A stretch of DNA of 64,000 nucleotides from Gemella massiliensis. GTDB lineage: Bacteria > Bacillota > Bacilli > Staphylococcales > Gemellaceae. The notes under the pieces are model-generated. The model saw only the letters and a list, made by a program, of their open reading frames with translations, searched no databases and had not been told where the DNA came from. Below, in pieces: positions 57,508-64,000 of the stretch. The position numbers were made by a program, and so were the translations under genes. The stretch covers positions 387,458 to 451,457 of the forward strand of contig NZ_LT635544.1 in the NCBI RefSeq assembly GCF_900120125.1. Reading direction: 5' to 3'. The stretch's first letter is position 1; each line of letters begins with the position of its first letter.

Positions 57508-58278
57508 ATGGACTTTGACTATTTCTATAATCGTGAAGCAGAGCGATTTAACTTTCTTAAAGTACCTGAAATACTGGTAGACGGAGAAGAATTTACAGGG
57601 CTGTCTGCTGAAGCCATTATCCTTTATTCCATGCTTTTGAAACGAACAGGAATGTCATTTAAGAATAACTGGATAGACAAGGAAGGCAGAGTATTTATCT
57701 ATTTCACAGTTGAAGAAATTATGAAAAGAAGAAATATCTCAAAGCCTACTGCCATAAAAACATTAGACGAGTTAGACAGCAAAAAAGGTATAGGACTGAT
57801 TGAAAGAGTCAGGCTTGGACTTGGTAAGCCGAATGTCATATATGTCAAAGATTTTATGAGCATATTAGTGGTAAAAGAAAATGACCTCTTGAAGTCAAAA
57901 AACTTAACTTCAGAAGTAAAAGATTTTAACCTCAGAAGTAAAGAAAATGAACTTCAGGAAGTTCAAAATGTTGACTCTAACTATATAGATAATAATAAGA
58001 GTAAGTATAGTAAGAGAGAATATAGTTTTGGTGAAAATGGACTTGGAACATTTCAAAATGTCTTTTTAAAGGATGAGGATATAGGAGAATTACAAATAAA
58101 AATGGCAGCAGAGCTTGATAACTACATTGAAAGATTATCGACTTATCTTCAAAGTACCGGAAAGACATATAAAGACCATAAAGCAACAATCCTTTCTTGG
58201 TTTTATAAAGATCAGGGAAGTAAGAAAAAGTCTAATATCCCTACATGGGAGGAATATAACAAAGGAGTACATCTATGA
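57508..58278 (+). CDS. repA: Replication initiator protein A (RepA_N type) of the element
   Basis: 256 residues. The N-terminal FNFLKVPEILVDGEEFTGLS and SAEAIILYSMLLKRTGMS segments and the winged-helix block RRNISKPTAIKTLDEL are the signature of the RepA_N domain of Tn1549-like elements, which start autonomous replication of the excised circle. A variable middle follows (about 135-175), then a conserved tail. RBS GGAGGTGATCC. It overlaps the dnaC-like gene by four bases (ATGA). Appears intact. Confidence 0.85.
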   Translation: MDFDYFYNREAERFNFLKVPEILVDGEEFTGLSAEAIILYSMLLKRTGMSFKNNWIDKEGRVFIYFTVEEIMKRRNISKPTAIKTLDELDSKKGIGLIERVRLGLGKPNVIYVKDFMSILVVKENDLLKSKNLTSEVKDFNLRSKENELQEVQNVDSNYIDNNKSKYSKREYSFGENGLGTFQNVFLKDEDIGELQIKMAAELDNYIERLSTYLQSTGKTYKDHKATILSWFYKDQGSKKKSNIPTWEEYNKGVHL

Positions 58279-59127
58279 ATAAGGAATTAGAAAAAGTGAT
58301 GATTGAAGATGTGGAATATAGTTTTGATCCTGAAAAAGAATACATCAAAGATGGACACGCCTATTGCAAAGTCTGCCACGAAAGAAAAGACGGAAAAGTG
58401 ATGGAGTTTTTTGGAAACAAGATGCCCTTTAGAACCTCATGCAAGTGTGATAGAGATCAGAGAAGCAAGAGAAAAGGAAAGACAAAAGCAGATGGATATA
58501 GAGCGATTAAAGAGTAGCTACTTTAACTCTGTTATTCAGTGGTCATATACTTTTGAAAATTATCAGGGAGAAGAAAATCAAAGCCTTATTATTGCCAAGA
58601 ATTTTGTAAAAGATTATGAGGAAATGAAAAAGGAAAATATAGGACTTTTGTTTTATGGTTCGGTAGGTAGTGGAAAGACATACCTTGCTTGTTCTATCGC
58701 TAATGCTCTAATTGAACAATATCAGGTAGGGGTTAAGATAAGAAATTTTGCACAGATTATCAACGAATTACAAAAAGGCGGATTTGACCTTGATAAAAAC
58801 GCATATATTGAATCTCTTGTAAATACTTCCGTTCTTATCTTGGATGATTTAGGAATTGAAAGGGATACAAGTTATGCAAAAGAACAGGTATATAACATTG
58901 TTAATAACAGGTACTTAAAACAAAAACCGACTATTTTTACCACAAACCTTTCCTATGACACAATTCTAAATTGCACAGAAAGTGTGGAGTATCAGAGGAT
59001 TTATTCACGAATCATAGAGATGTGTATTCCTGTTATGGTTGTAGGAGAAGATTTTAGAAAGGTTATTCAAAAGGATAAGCTGGCTCGTAATAAAGAGAGG
59101 CTACTGAATGGAGGTGAGAGAACTTGA
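58275..59127 (+). pseudogene. DnaC-like helicase loader, frameshifted
   Basis: The first frame (from 58275) encodes a zinc-knuckle start (CKVCHERK, CKCDRDQ) and then drifts into KRKGKTKADGY and stops at 58517. The rest is in another frame: EIREAREKERQKQMDIER, then the AAA+ ATPase with Walker A GSVGSGKTY and LILDDLGIERD, ending at 59127. The switch lies around 58455-58465, where GATCAG is followed directly by AGAAGC. Loss of five bases from a GATCAGATCAG-like repeat would explain it, which is inference. Element partner of RepA for helicase loading. Confidence 0.85.
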
Positions 59128-59609
59128 TCAATGAAGAGATAGCAAGAAAAACGCTGAATATGGAAGTAAGAGCTGCTAAAGTAACAGGGAAACTTCTATT
59201 GGAATTACTAAAGAAGCTGATGAAAGAGGCAGAAAAACTTGGTGGACTTGAAAAGCTGGTTAATGCTAATGGAAATGAAGTAAAACTCAAAGATATGGTT
59301 AAAAAAGGACAGCTTGAAGAAATTCCGGTAGAGGAAGCAGAGCTTAAGGAATTGAAAAAAGAGCTGAATAGATATGGTGTTAAGTTTTCTGTGATGAAAG
59401 ACAAGGAAAGCGGGAAATATTCAGTATTCTTTTAAGCTAAAGATATGAAGGTTATGGACAAAGCATTTAAGCACGCTCTTTCCGAATCAGAAAAGAAAAC
59501 GGAAAGAAAGGAGTCCATTCATAAGAATATTGAAAAGTTCAAGGAAATGGCAAAGAACTCTGTTTCTAAGGATAAAGTTAAGAATAAACAGAAGGAGCAG
59601 AACCTATGA
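59124..59609 (+). pseudogene. pcfB: PcfB-family conjugation protein with an in-frame stop
   Basis: The frame opens at 59124 (overlapping dnaC by 4 bases, RBS GGAGG), reads LNMEVRAAKVTGKLLLELLKK as in PcfB proteins, and meets TAA at 59433-59435. The same frame then continues open to TGA at 59607-59609 with normal PcfB-like sequence (KDMKVMDKAFKHALSESEKK and a basic tail), where it overlaps virD4. A single base change (AAA or CAA to TAA) explains the stop. PcfB works with the coupling protein in conjugation. Confidence 0.85.
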
Positions 59610-59935
59610 TAGATAAGATATTAAAGGACATCAAAGGCTTATTTAAGGTGCAGGATAAGGTAAAGTTTCTAAAGCAGAATATTCCCTATCTTGCATTTTT
59701 CTATTTAGGAAACATCTTTTCCCATCATGTAAGAAGCTATGTTGGAGGAGATGTGATAGATAAAATATTTCAGGGGATATTGGAGCTTAACACAATGAGC
59801 TTTCTTCCGAGTATTCATCCGGTGGATATTTTAATAGGTATAGGAATGGCTGCTTTAATCAAATTCGTTGTCTATACTAAGAGTAAAAATGCGAAAAAGT
59901 TTAGATAGGGGAAAGAGTATGGATCGGCAAGATGG
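59606..59935 (+). pseudogene. virD4: VirD4/coupling-protein N-terminal fragment
   Basis: MIDKILKDIKGLFKVQDKVK and two membrane segments match the N-terminus of the Tn1549-like VirD4 coupling ATPase. TAG at 59906-59908 interrupts KKFR-stop-GKEYGSARW, where the family reads a glutamine (CAG) as I recall. After GSARW the sequence no longer encodes VirD4: the ATPase domain and all later transfer genes are missing, and the recombinase promoter region follows within 60 bases. It is a deletion junction. Confidence 0.85.
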
Positions 59936-59993
59936 GTTGCATAATATTAACTGAACAGGAGTTATATATAGACACAAAAAGGAGGATAACGCC

Positions 59994-61832
59994 ATGATGG
60001 AATATGCAACTAAAATCACTGCGCTATACTCCTGCCTTTCAGTTGGTGATGAGGACAGGGACGGTGGCGAAAGTAACAGTATAGTCAATCAAAAGGCATT
60101 TTTAGAGAGATATGCAAGAGGTCATAAGCTGATGAACATTCATCACTATATTGACGATGATGAAAGCGGTAGATTCTTTGACCGCTCCGTCTACACACAG
60201 ATGATGAGCGATGTAGAAAATGGTAAAATTGGCATTGTTATCATGAAAGATATGACAAGGTGGGGACGAGATTATCTTCAAGTGGGAAATGCTATGGAGA
60301 TATTTAGAAGAAACAATGTACGCTTTATTGCCATCAACAACGGTATAGACAGCCAAGACCAAAATACATTGGAATTTGCCCCATTTATCAATATCATGTC
60401 AGAGTGGTATGCAAGGGACATCAGCAAGAAAGTCAAAACAGGAATTAAGACTAAAGGAGCAAGCGGAAAGCCCGTCGCAACAGAAGCCCCATACGGCTAT
60501 ATAAAAGACCCTAACAACAAAGATTTTTGGATAGTCGATAAAGAAGCTGCCGAAGTCGTAAAACTCATTTTTACGCTCTTTATGGAGGGGAAAAACCGTA
60601 ATCAGATAGCTGTTTACTTGAAAAATAAAGAAATACTAACCCCAACCTTTTATATGAAACAACAAGACAGAGGAACAGCAAAAAGCAGAACACTCAATGA
60701 AGAAAATCGCTATAACTGGAACAAAGCAACCCTAACACGCATATTGAAAAGGCAGGAGTATTGTGGCGATATAGTCAACTTCAAGACCGAAAAGCATTAC
60801 AAAGATAAGAGAAATCACTATGTAGATAAAGATAAGTGGCAGATTATAGAAAATGTGCATGAACCAATTATAGATAGAGCTACCTATGAAAATGTACAAA
60901 GGATATTGAAAAATGCACCTGTAAAAAGACCAAACGGAGATGGAGAAATCCATGCACTATCAGGACTGATGTACTGTAAAGATTGCGGTACAAAAATGCA
61001 CATTCGTACCATACACAAAAACGGAAAAGTACAGCATGTAACCTATTGCAGTGAATATGCCAAAGGAAAATCCAAACACCCAAAATGCAACTCTCCCCAC
61101 CGTATTGATGTTGATGATGTGATGGAAAATATCACAGAGGTTTTGCGAAAGATAGCACAGTATTCATTGGCAAATAAAGAAGAATTTGAAGCACTGGTAA
61201 AAAACAGTCTTGCTAAAGAGCAGACCGAAGAAATCAAGAAACAGAAAAAGCGTATTCCACAAATAACAGACAGACTGGAACAGATAGAAACAGTGATGAA
61301 TAAGCTGTATGAAGATAACGCACTGGGAAATATCGAGCCAAAACGCTATGAACAGCTATCAAGAAAATATGCAGAAGAATATTACAGCTTAAAAGAGGAA
61401 CAGTAAGAAATAGAGGAACTCTTATCCGAATTTGAAAATGCCAACCAAAGAGCAAAGAACTTTATCAAGCTGGCAGAAAGCTATTCAGATTTTGAAGAAC
61501 TTACCCCTACCGCCATCAATGAATTTATCAGTAAAATTGTAGTGCATGAGCGAGATGTCAAAAGAGCCAAATATGCCGTTCAGCGAATAGAAGGCTATTT
61601 TAACTATATCGGAAAATTTGAAAATGAACTCACAAAAGAAATAGAACCGACAGAACAGGAAATGATACAAATGAGAGAAGAAATCGAAGAAGCAAAGAAA
61701 GAAAAATCAAGAGCATATCACAGGGCATATTCCAAAGAATACCGAGCTAAAAATCTTGAAAAGTTTAGAGAGTATGAACGGATAAAAGCACGAGAATACA
61801 GAGCAAGAAAGAAGCTACAAGCGACAACCTAA
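59994..61832 (+). pseudogene. Large serine recombinase (TndX/Tn1549 Int-like), inactivated
   Basis: Resolvase domain (about 8-150), recombinase domain (about 175-290, with GYIKDPNNKDFW), zinc ribbon (Cys in YCKDCGTKMH and the SKHPKCNS segment), then a long coiled coil. The frame stops at TAA 61404-61406 after SLKEEQ and then continues open in the same frame to 61832 with the family's C-terminal region (ISKIVVHERD, YRARKK), so CAA to TAA is likely. The active-site start reads ALYSCLS (12-16): the catalytic serine (16) remains, but the arginine expected two residues before it is cysteine. Strong RBS AAGGAGG. Probably unable to excise the element. Confidence 0.9.
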
Positions 61833-61855
61833 AATTAAATATCAATCAAAACGAA

Positions 61856-61897
61856 AGAAAAGAGGTTTCCTAAATCACAGGAAATCTTTTTTTGTGC
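61856..61897 (+). terminator. Terminator-like hairpin between the recombinase and tnpW
   Basis: AAAAGAGGTTTCC-loop-GGAAATCTTTT followed by Ts, with a small bulge. Confidence 0.65.
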
Positions 61898-61916
61898 AAG
61901 TAAAAAGGAGGATTGA

Positions 61917-62099
61917 ATGACAGAAAAACAAGAAGCACAGACCAAAGAAGAACGAGCCATACCCCGAAAACCTGACGGCATTCTAACAAAAAAGATGAAT
62001 GGAAAGACCTTTGTAACCGAGATATATTTTGACAAAAAAAGCAAGGATACATTTCAAGATAAGCTGTTAAAGATAGTGCAATCGGAACGGAAAGAATAA
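61917..62099 (+). CDS. tnpW: Transposon-encoded protein TnpW
   Basis: 60 residues. PRKPDGILTKKMNGKTFVTEIYF is the recognisable core of TnpW, the small protein next to TnpX/TndX-type recombinases in Tn4451 and Tn1549-like elements. Its role is unknown. RBS AAAGGAGG seven bases before ATG 61917. It appears intact, unlike the recombinase. Confidence 0.85.
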   Translation: MTEKQEAQTKEERAIPRKPDGILTKKMNGKTFVTEIYFDKKSKDTFQDKLLKIVQSERKE

Positions 62100-62262
62100 A
62101 GGAAAAATATAATTTTTGTATCTATCTGTTCTATTTTTTTCTGTATGTACTGATGAATGCTTTAGGGCAAGTAGGAAATCTGGCAGTAGAAAAAATGTTT
62201 TAAAAATGCTATAATGTAAGCAAAATTTAGAGAGAAAAATTAGAAGTTGTAGAGGTGAGTTT

Positions 62263-62751
62263 TTGAGAGTATACGAAAATAAAGAAGAACTCAAAACTGA
62301 AATAAATAAAGCATTTGATAAATATATTTCAGAATTTGATGAGATTCCGGAAAGTTTAAAAGATAAGAGATTTGATGAAGTTGATAGAACTCCATCCGAA
62401 AATCTTGCTTATCAGGTAGGGTGGACAAGCTTAGTTCTTAAATGGGAGGAAGATGAAAGAAATGGACTTGAAGTAAAAACACCATCGAATGAATTCAAAT
62501 GGAATCAACTTGGTGAATTATATCAGTGGTTTGCTCATCTATCTTTGCAAGAGTTGAAAGTAAAATTAAAAGTAAATGTTAATTCTATCTGTGTAATGAT
62601 TGATTCGTTAAATGAGGAAGAATTATTTAAGCCACATATGAGAAAATGGGCTGATGAAGCGACTAAAACAGCAGTAGGGATAGATAAAAGAGCAATACTA
62701 CAAGAGGAGGATAAGGATGAACGCATTAGAACAAATACAACAGATGATTGA
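62263..62751 (+). CDS. ClbS/DfsB-family four-helix bundle protein with a replaced C-terminus
   Basis: 162 residues from TTG 62263 (AGAGGTGAG upstream). Residues 1-138 follow the family found as cargo in many Gram-positive mobile elements (YENKEELKTEINKAFDKYI, NLAYQVGWTSLVLKWEED, ELFKPHMRKWADEATKTAV). After KTAV the family's normal end is missing and the frame runs into GIDKRAILQEEDKDERIRT, which overlaps the start of the next gene in another frame. This points to a recombination or deletion junction near 62676. Relatives protect against genotoxins such as colibactin; function here is uncertain and the protein may be dead. Confidence 0.7.
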   Translation: MRVYENKEELKTEINKAFDKYISEFDEIPESLKDKRFDEVDRTPSENLAYQVGWTSLVLKWEEDERNGLEVKTPSNEFKWNQLGELYQWFAHLSLQELKVKLKVNVNSICVMIDSLNEEELFKPHMRKWADEATKTAVGIDKRAILQEEDKDERIRTNTTDD

Positions 62752-63269
62752 AGAGGGAACGTTAGAAGAATTTCATAAGAATTATTATTTGGATGCGATT
62801 CCTAAAATGAAAGAAAAAGAAACAGAAAGCTCTTCTTGAACTGATGCTGAAGATGGAAGAGGCAGGATTCAAAAATAGTATTGCCGCGGCATACAGTGAA
62901 ATTGAAGAGGATATTCCACAGTTTGCCAGAATGACTGTATTGAAGGAATTGCATAAAATTGTTAGAAATCCGGAAGATAACTTATCTTATGCAGATGACT
63001 TGGCGGAAGATGACGATTGGGATAATTTGTTGGAGAAATTCAGAGAGACCTTTTCAGAAACAGAAGCGGAAAAGTTTTTGCGTATTTACACAAAAGGTGT
63101 GATGGCAAGCATTTATGATTTCTTTGAAGAGGGGAATCCGCGTGCAGAAGAAGATAGCTTGAGCTGGGCACTTCTTGAAACGAGGGAAGACGGAAGCTGT
63201 AGCGAAAGAGTAATTGACGGTTTTTGGGAAGATGATTTTGTAGACGAAGAGTTTGATTGGGAGAAATAA
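62717..63269 (+). pseudogene. Acidic protein of unknown function, frameshifted
   Basis: ATG 62717, seven bases after GAGGAGGAT, opens MNALEQIQQMIEEGTLEEFH and stops at TGA soon after 62836. A second frame, open from 62811 to 63269, continues KQKALLELMLKMEEAGFKNS and a very acidic C-terminal half (DDLAEDDDWDNLL, EDDFVDEEFDWEK). A one-base gain or two-base loss in the A-rich run 62805-62822 would join them into one protein of about 183 residues. I do not recognise the family. It lies downstream of the truncated DfsB-like gene. Confidence 0.6.
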
Positions 63270-63270
63270 T

Positions 63271-63516
63271 ATGAATTTTGAAGAATTATCTTTAAACTAT
63301 AAAGAAAAAATATTACAGCTTGTAGTATGCACTATTACTTGGGTTAGTTTGTCTTATTAGCTCGTAAGTATTGCACATTATATTGATGAAAGTGGAGAAA
63401 AAATAAAAAATGTAATGGGAAGTTATGGGTTAGGTTTGCTGTGGATTAGCATAATATCATTCTCTATATATTTATTTTATTTATATATTGATTATTTTTT
63501 TAAAAAAAGTAATTAA
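63271..63516 (+). pseudogene. Small two-helix membrane protein with an in-frame TAG
   Basis: ATG 63271 directly follows the previous stop. It reads MNFEELSLNYKEKILQLVVC..., meets TAG at 63358-63360, then stays open in the same frame (LVSIAHYIDESGEKIKNVMG, then a hydrophobic helix and a KK tail) to TAA at 63514-63516. The two halves make a plausible 80-residue protein with two membrane helices. Unknown function. No good ribosome binding site is seen, so the call is tentative. Confidence 0.5.
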
Positions 63517-63556
63517 CATAAGTGCAAGGGCAACAATCATATTTAAAAAACCACAT

Positions 63557-63585
63557 ATGTTGATATATTAACAAGAATACGATGA
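63557..63585 (+). other. Putative right attachment site (attR) and original 3' end of rlmD
   Basis: ATGTTGA (63557-63563) matches the attL core. From GTT 63559 in the rlmD phase it reads V-D-I-L-T-R-I-R-stop (63583-63585), a sensible end for an RlmD protein of 443 residues, and is followed directly by a terminator. Reconstruction by eye, not tested. Confidence 0.5.
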
Positions 63586-63619
63586 AAACAGTAAATCAAA
63601 AAAGGTTTACTGTTTTTTT
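63586..63619 (+). terminator. Terminator, probably the original one of rlmD
   Basis: AAACAGTAAA-loop-TTTACTGTTTTTTT, directly after the putative displaced rlmD stop codon. Confidence 0.8.
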
Positions 63620-63652
63620 ATTGCTCAAAATTAAGAAGAAAGGACAAGGAAG

Positions 63653-63973
63653 ATGAAAAACATAGAGGAAAAAATTTTAATGGCAGATGAAGAAATCAAG
63701 CAGTTACAAAATAAAAGAAAAAAGCTCATCAGTCAGCAAAAACAGGAAGAACGAAAAAAGAGAGATAGACGGCTTTATGAAAAAGGAGCAGTCTTTGAAA
63801 GTATCTTTTCCGCAAGCAAAGACTTCACCAAAGACGAATTTTATCAACTAATTACATTCCCGAATATAAAAGAAACAGTCAATCAAAAAATACTAAAAGT
63901 CATAGCTAAGCGAGAGGAAAGAGAAAATCAAAATACAGAAATGCAAGAGGAAGAAACAGACATAGAGGAATAA
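63653..63973 (+). CDS. DUF3847 family protein (start of a second mobile element)
   Basis: 106 residues. An N-terminal coiled coil (1-50, EEKILMADEEIKQLQNKRKK) and an acidic tail match the DUF3847 proteins usually found just upstream of MobA/MobL-type relaxase genes in Gram-positive mobilizable elements. It may bind near oriT or assist the relaxase; function unproven. RBS AAAGGAC is modest. The sequence after it holds an oriT-like core, so a relaxase gene probably lies beyond the window. Confidence 0.75.
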   Translation: MKNIEEKILMADEEIKQLQNKRKKLISQQKQEERKKRDRRLYEKGAVFESIFSASKDFTKDEFYQLITFPNIKETVNQKILKVIAKREERENQNTEMQEEETDIEE

Positions 63974-63974
63974 T

Positions 63975-64000
63975 CCCTTGTTTACAAGGGCGCACTTATA
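63975..64000 (-). promoter_or_regulatory. Candidate MOBQ-type oriT core at the window edge
   Basis: Read on the minus strand, 64000 to 63987 is TATAAGTGCGCCCT, matching the conserved nick-region core TAAGTGCGCCCT of MOBQ (RSF1010/Ti-like) transfer origins. Next to it CCCTTG-TTTA-CAAGGG (63975-63990) forms a perfect hairpin. The inverted repeat expected 5' of the core would lie beyond base 64000. Confidence 0.6.

Larger units (their letters stand above)
55493..63563 (+). mobile_element. Decayed Tn1549-like integrative (conjugative) element in rlmD
   Basis: Bounded by a shared ATGTTGA at 55493-55499 (in rlmD) and 63557-63563. It contains genes in Tn1549-family order: a CD1845-like membrane protein, a nuclease-like cargo gene, repA, dnaC-like, pcfB, virD4, large serine recombinase, tnpW, then a DfsB-like gene. 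dnaC, pcfB, virD4 and the recombinase are all broken, and the transfer genes between virD4 and the recombinase are gone. It is about 8.07 kb if the boundaries are right; the right boundary is inferred. Confidence 0.7.

Noticed and set aside
58411-59127. Independent dnaC starting at ATG 58411
   Set aside because: Its first 15 residues are out-of-frame sequence of the upstream zinc-knuckle coding region, so it is the second half of a frameshifted gene.
1-64000. CRISPR arrays or prophage
   Set aside because: No regularly spaced repeats and no phage structural genes are present.

Overview
This window is AT-rich chromosomal DNA from a low-GC Gram-positive bacterium (Bacilli). Gene content and protein character fit Gemella best, but that name is inferred from memory of the proteins and no search was run. 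Supporting signs are ctsR-clpC-radA without mcsA/mcsB, CtsR boxes before clpP and ctsR, strong AGGAGG ribosome binding sites, and TGA used as an ordinary stop in several genes.

Layout. 1-10.4 kb: the start of a divergent metallophosphoesterase, then addA, two degenerate-looking enzyme homologues (NagB-like and isochorismate-synthase-like), a DMT transporter, rho, a DedA protein and a Gfo/Idh/MocA oxidoreductase. 10.5-16.6 kb: prsA-like foldase and cardiolipin synthase on the minus strand, gltX and rplM-rpsI on the plus strand, clpP on the minus strand. 16.7-23.9 kb: a long structured leader with yjdF, the ctsR-clpC-radA stress/repair operon, a PIN/TRAM protein with a start-proximal frameshift, and secG. 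23.9-35.1 kb: rnr-smpB, L-lactate permease, typA, a YedF-like DsrE protein, a MetE-like gene interrupted by TGA, a zinc peptidase, an MBL hydrolase and acpS. 35.3-47.3 kb: tex, an OatA-type acyltransferase, malQ, a metN-metI-metQ-type importer, a Cof-type phosphatase, a ClC transporter and a rhodanese-like protein. 47.4-49.0 kb: a complete ISL3-type insertion sequence with an exact 8-bp target duplication, its transposase broken by a 25-bp tandem duplication. 49-55.5 kb: a glycosyltransferase, a split ThrE exporter, tRNA-Gly, a broken tRNA-Asn, obg, an ACT protein and rlmD.

55.5-63.6 kb is the accessory part: a decayed Tn1549-like integrative element sitting in the 3' end of rlmD. It has replaced the C-terminus of RlmD and carries a small membrane protein, an orphan PD-(D/E)XK nuclease-like gene, repA and tnpW. 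It also holds broken copies of dnaC, pcfB, virD4, the large serine recombinase and a DfsB-like gene. The conjugation genes between virD4 and the recombinase are missing. A probable right attachment site at about 63.56 kb is followed by what looks like the original end of rlmD and its terminator. A second mobile element appears to start straight after it, with a DUF3847 gene and the conserved core of a MOBQ-type oriT at the window edge.

How genes work together: the protein quality-control set (clpP, ctsR, clpC, smpB, prsA) shares CtsR-type control at two promoters. addA, radA and rho serve DNA repair and transcription. metNIQ, the MetE-like pseudogene and the YedF-like protein concern sulfur or methionine. 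Points most worth a second look are the yjdF leader, the TGA at a probable cysteine position next to a YedF-like gene, an intergenic RNA-like element seen at two or three sites, the broken tRNA-Asn, and the attachment-site architecture at rlmD. Several frameshifts lie in A-rich runs, so sequencing error must be excluded for those.
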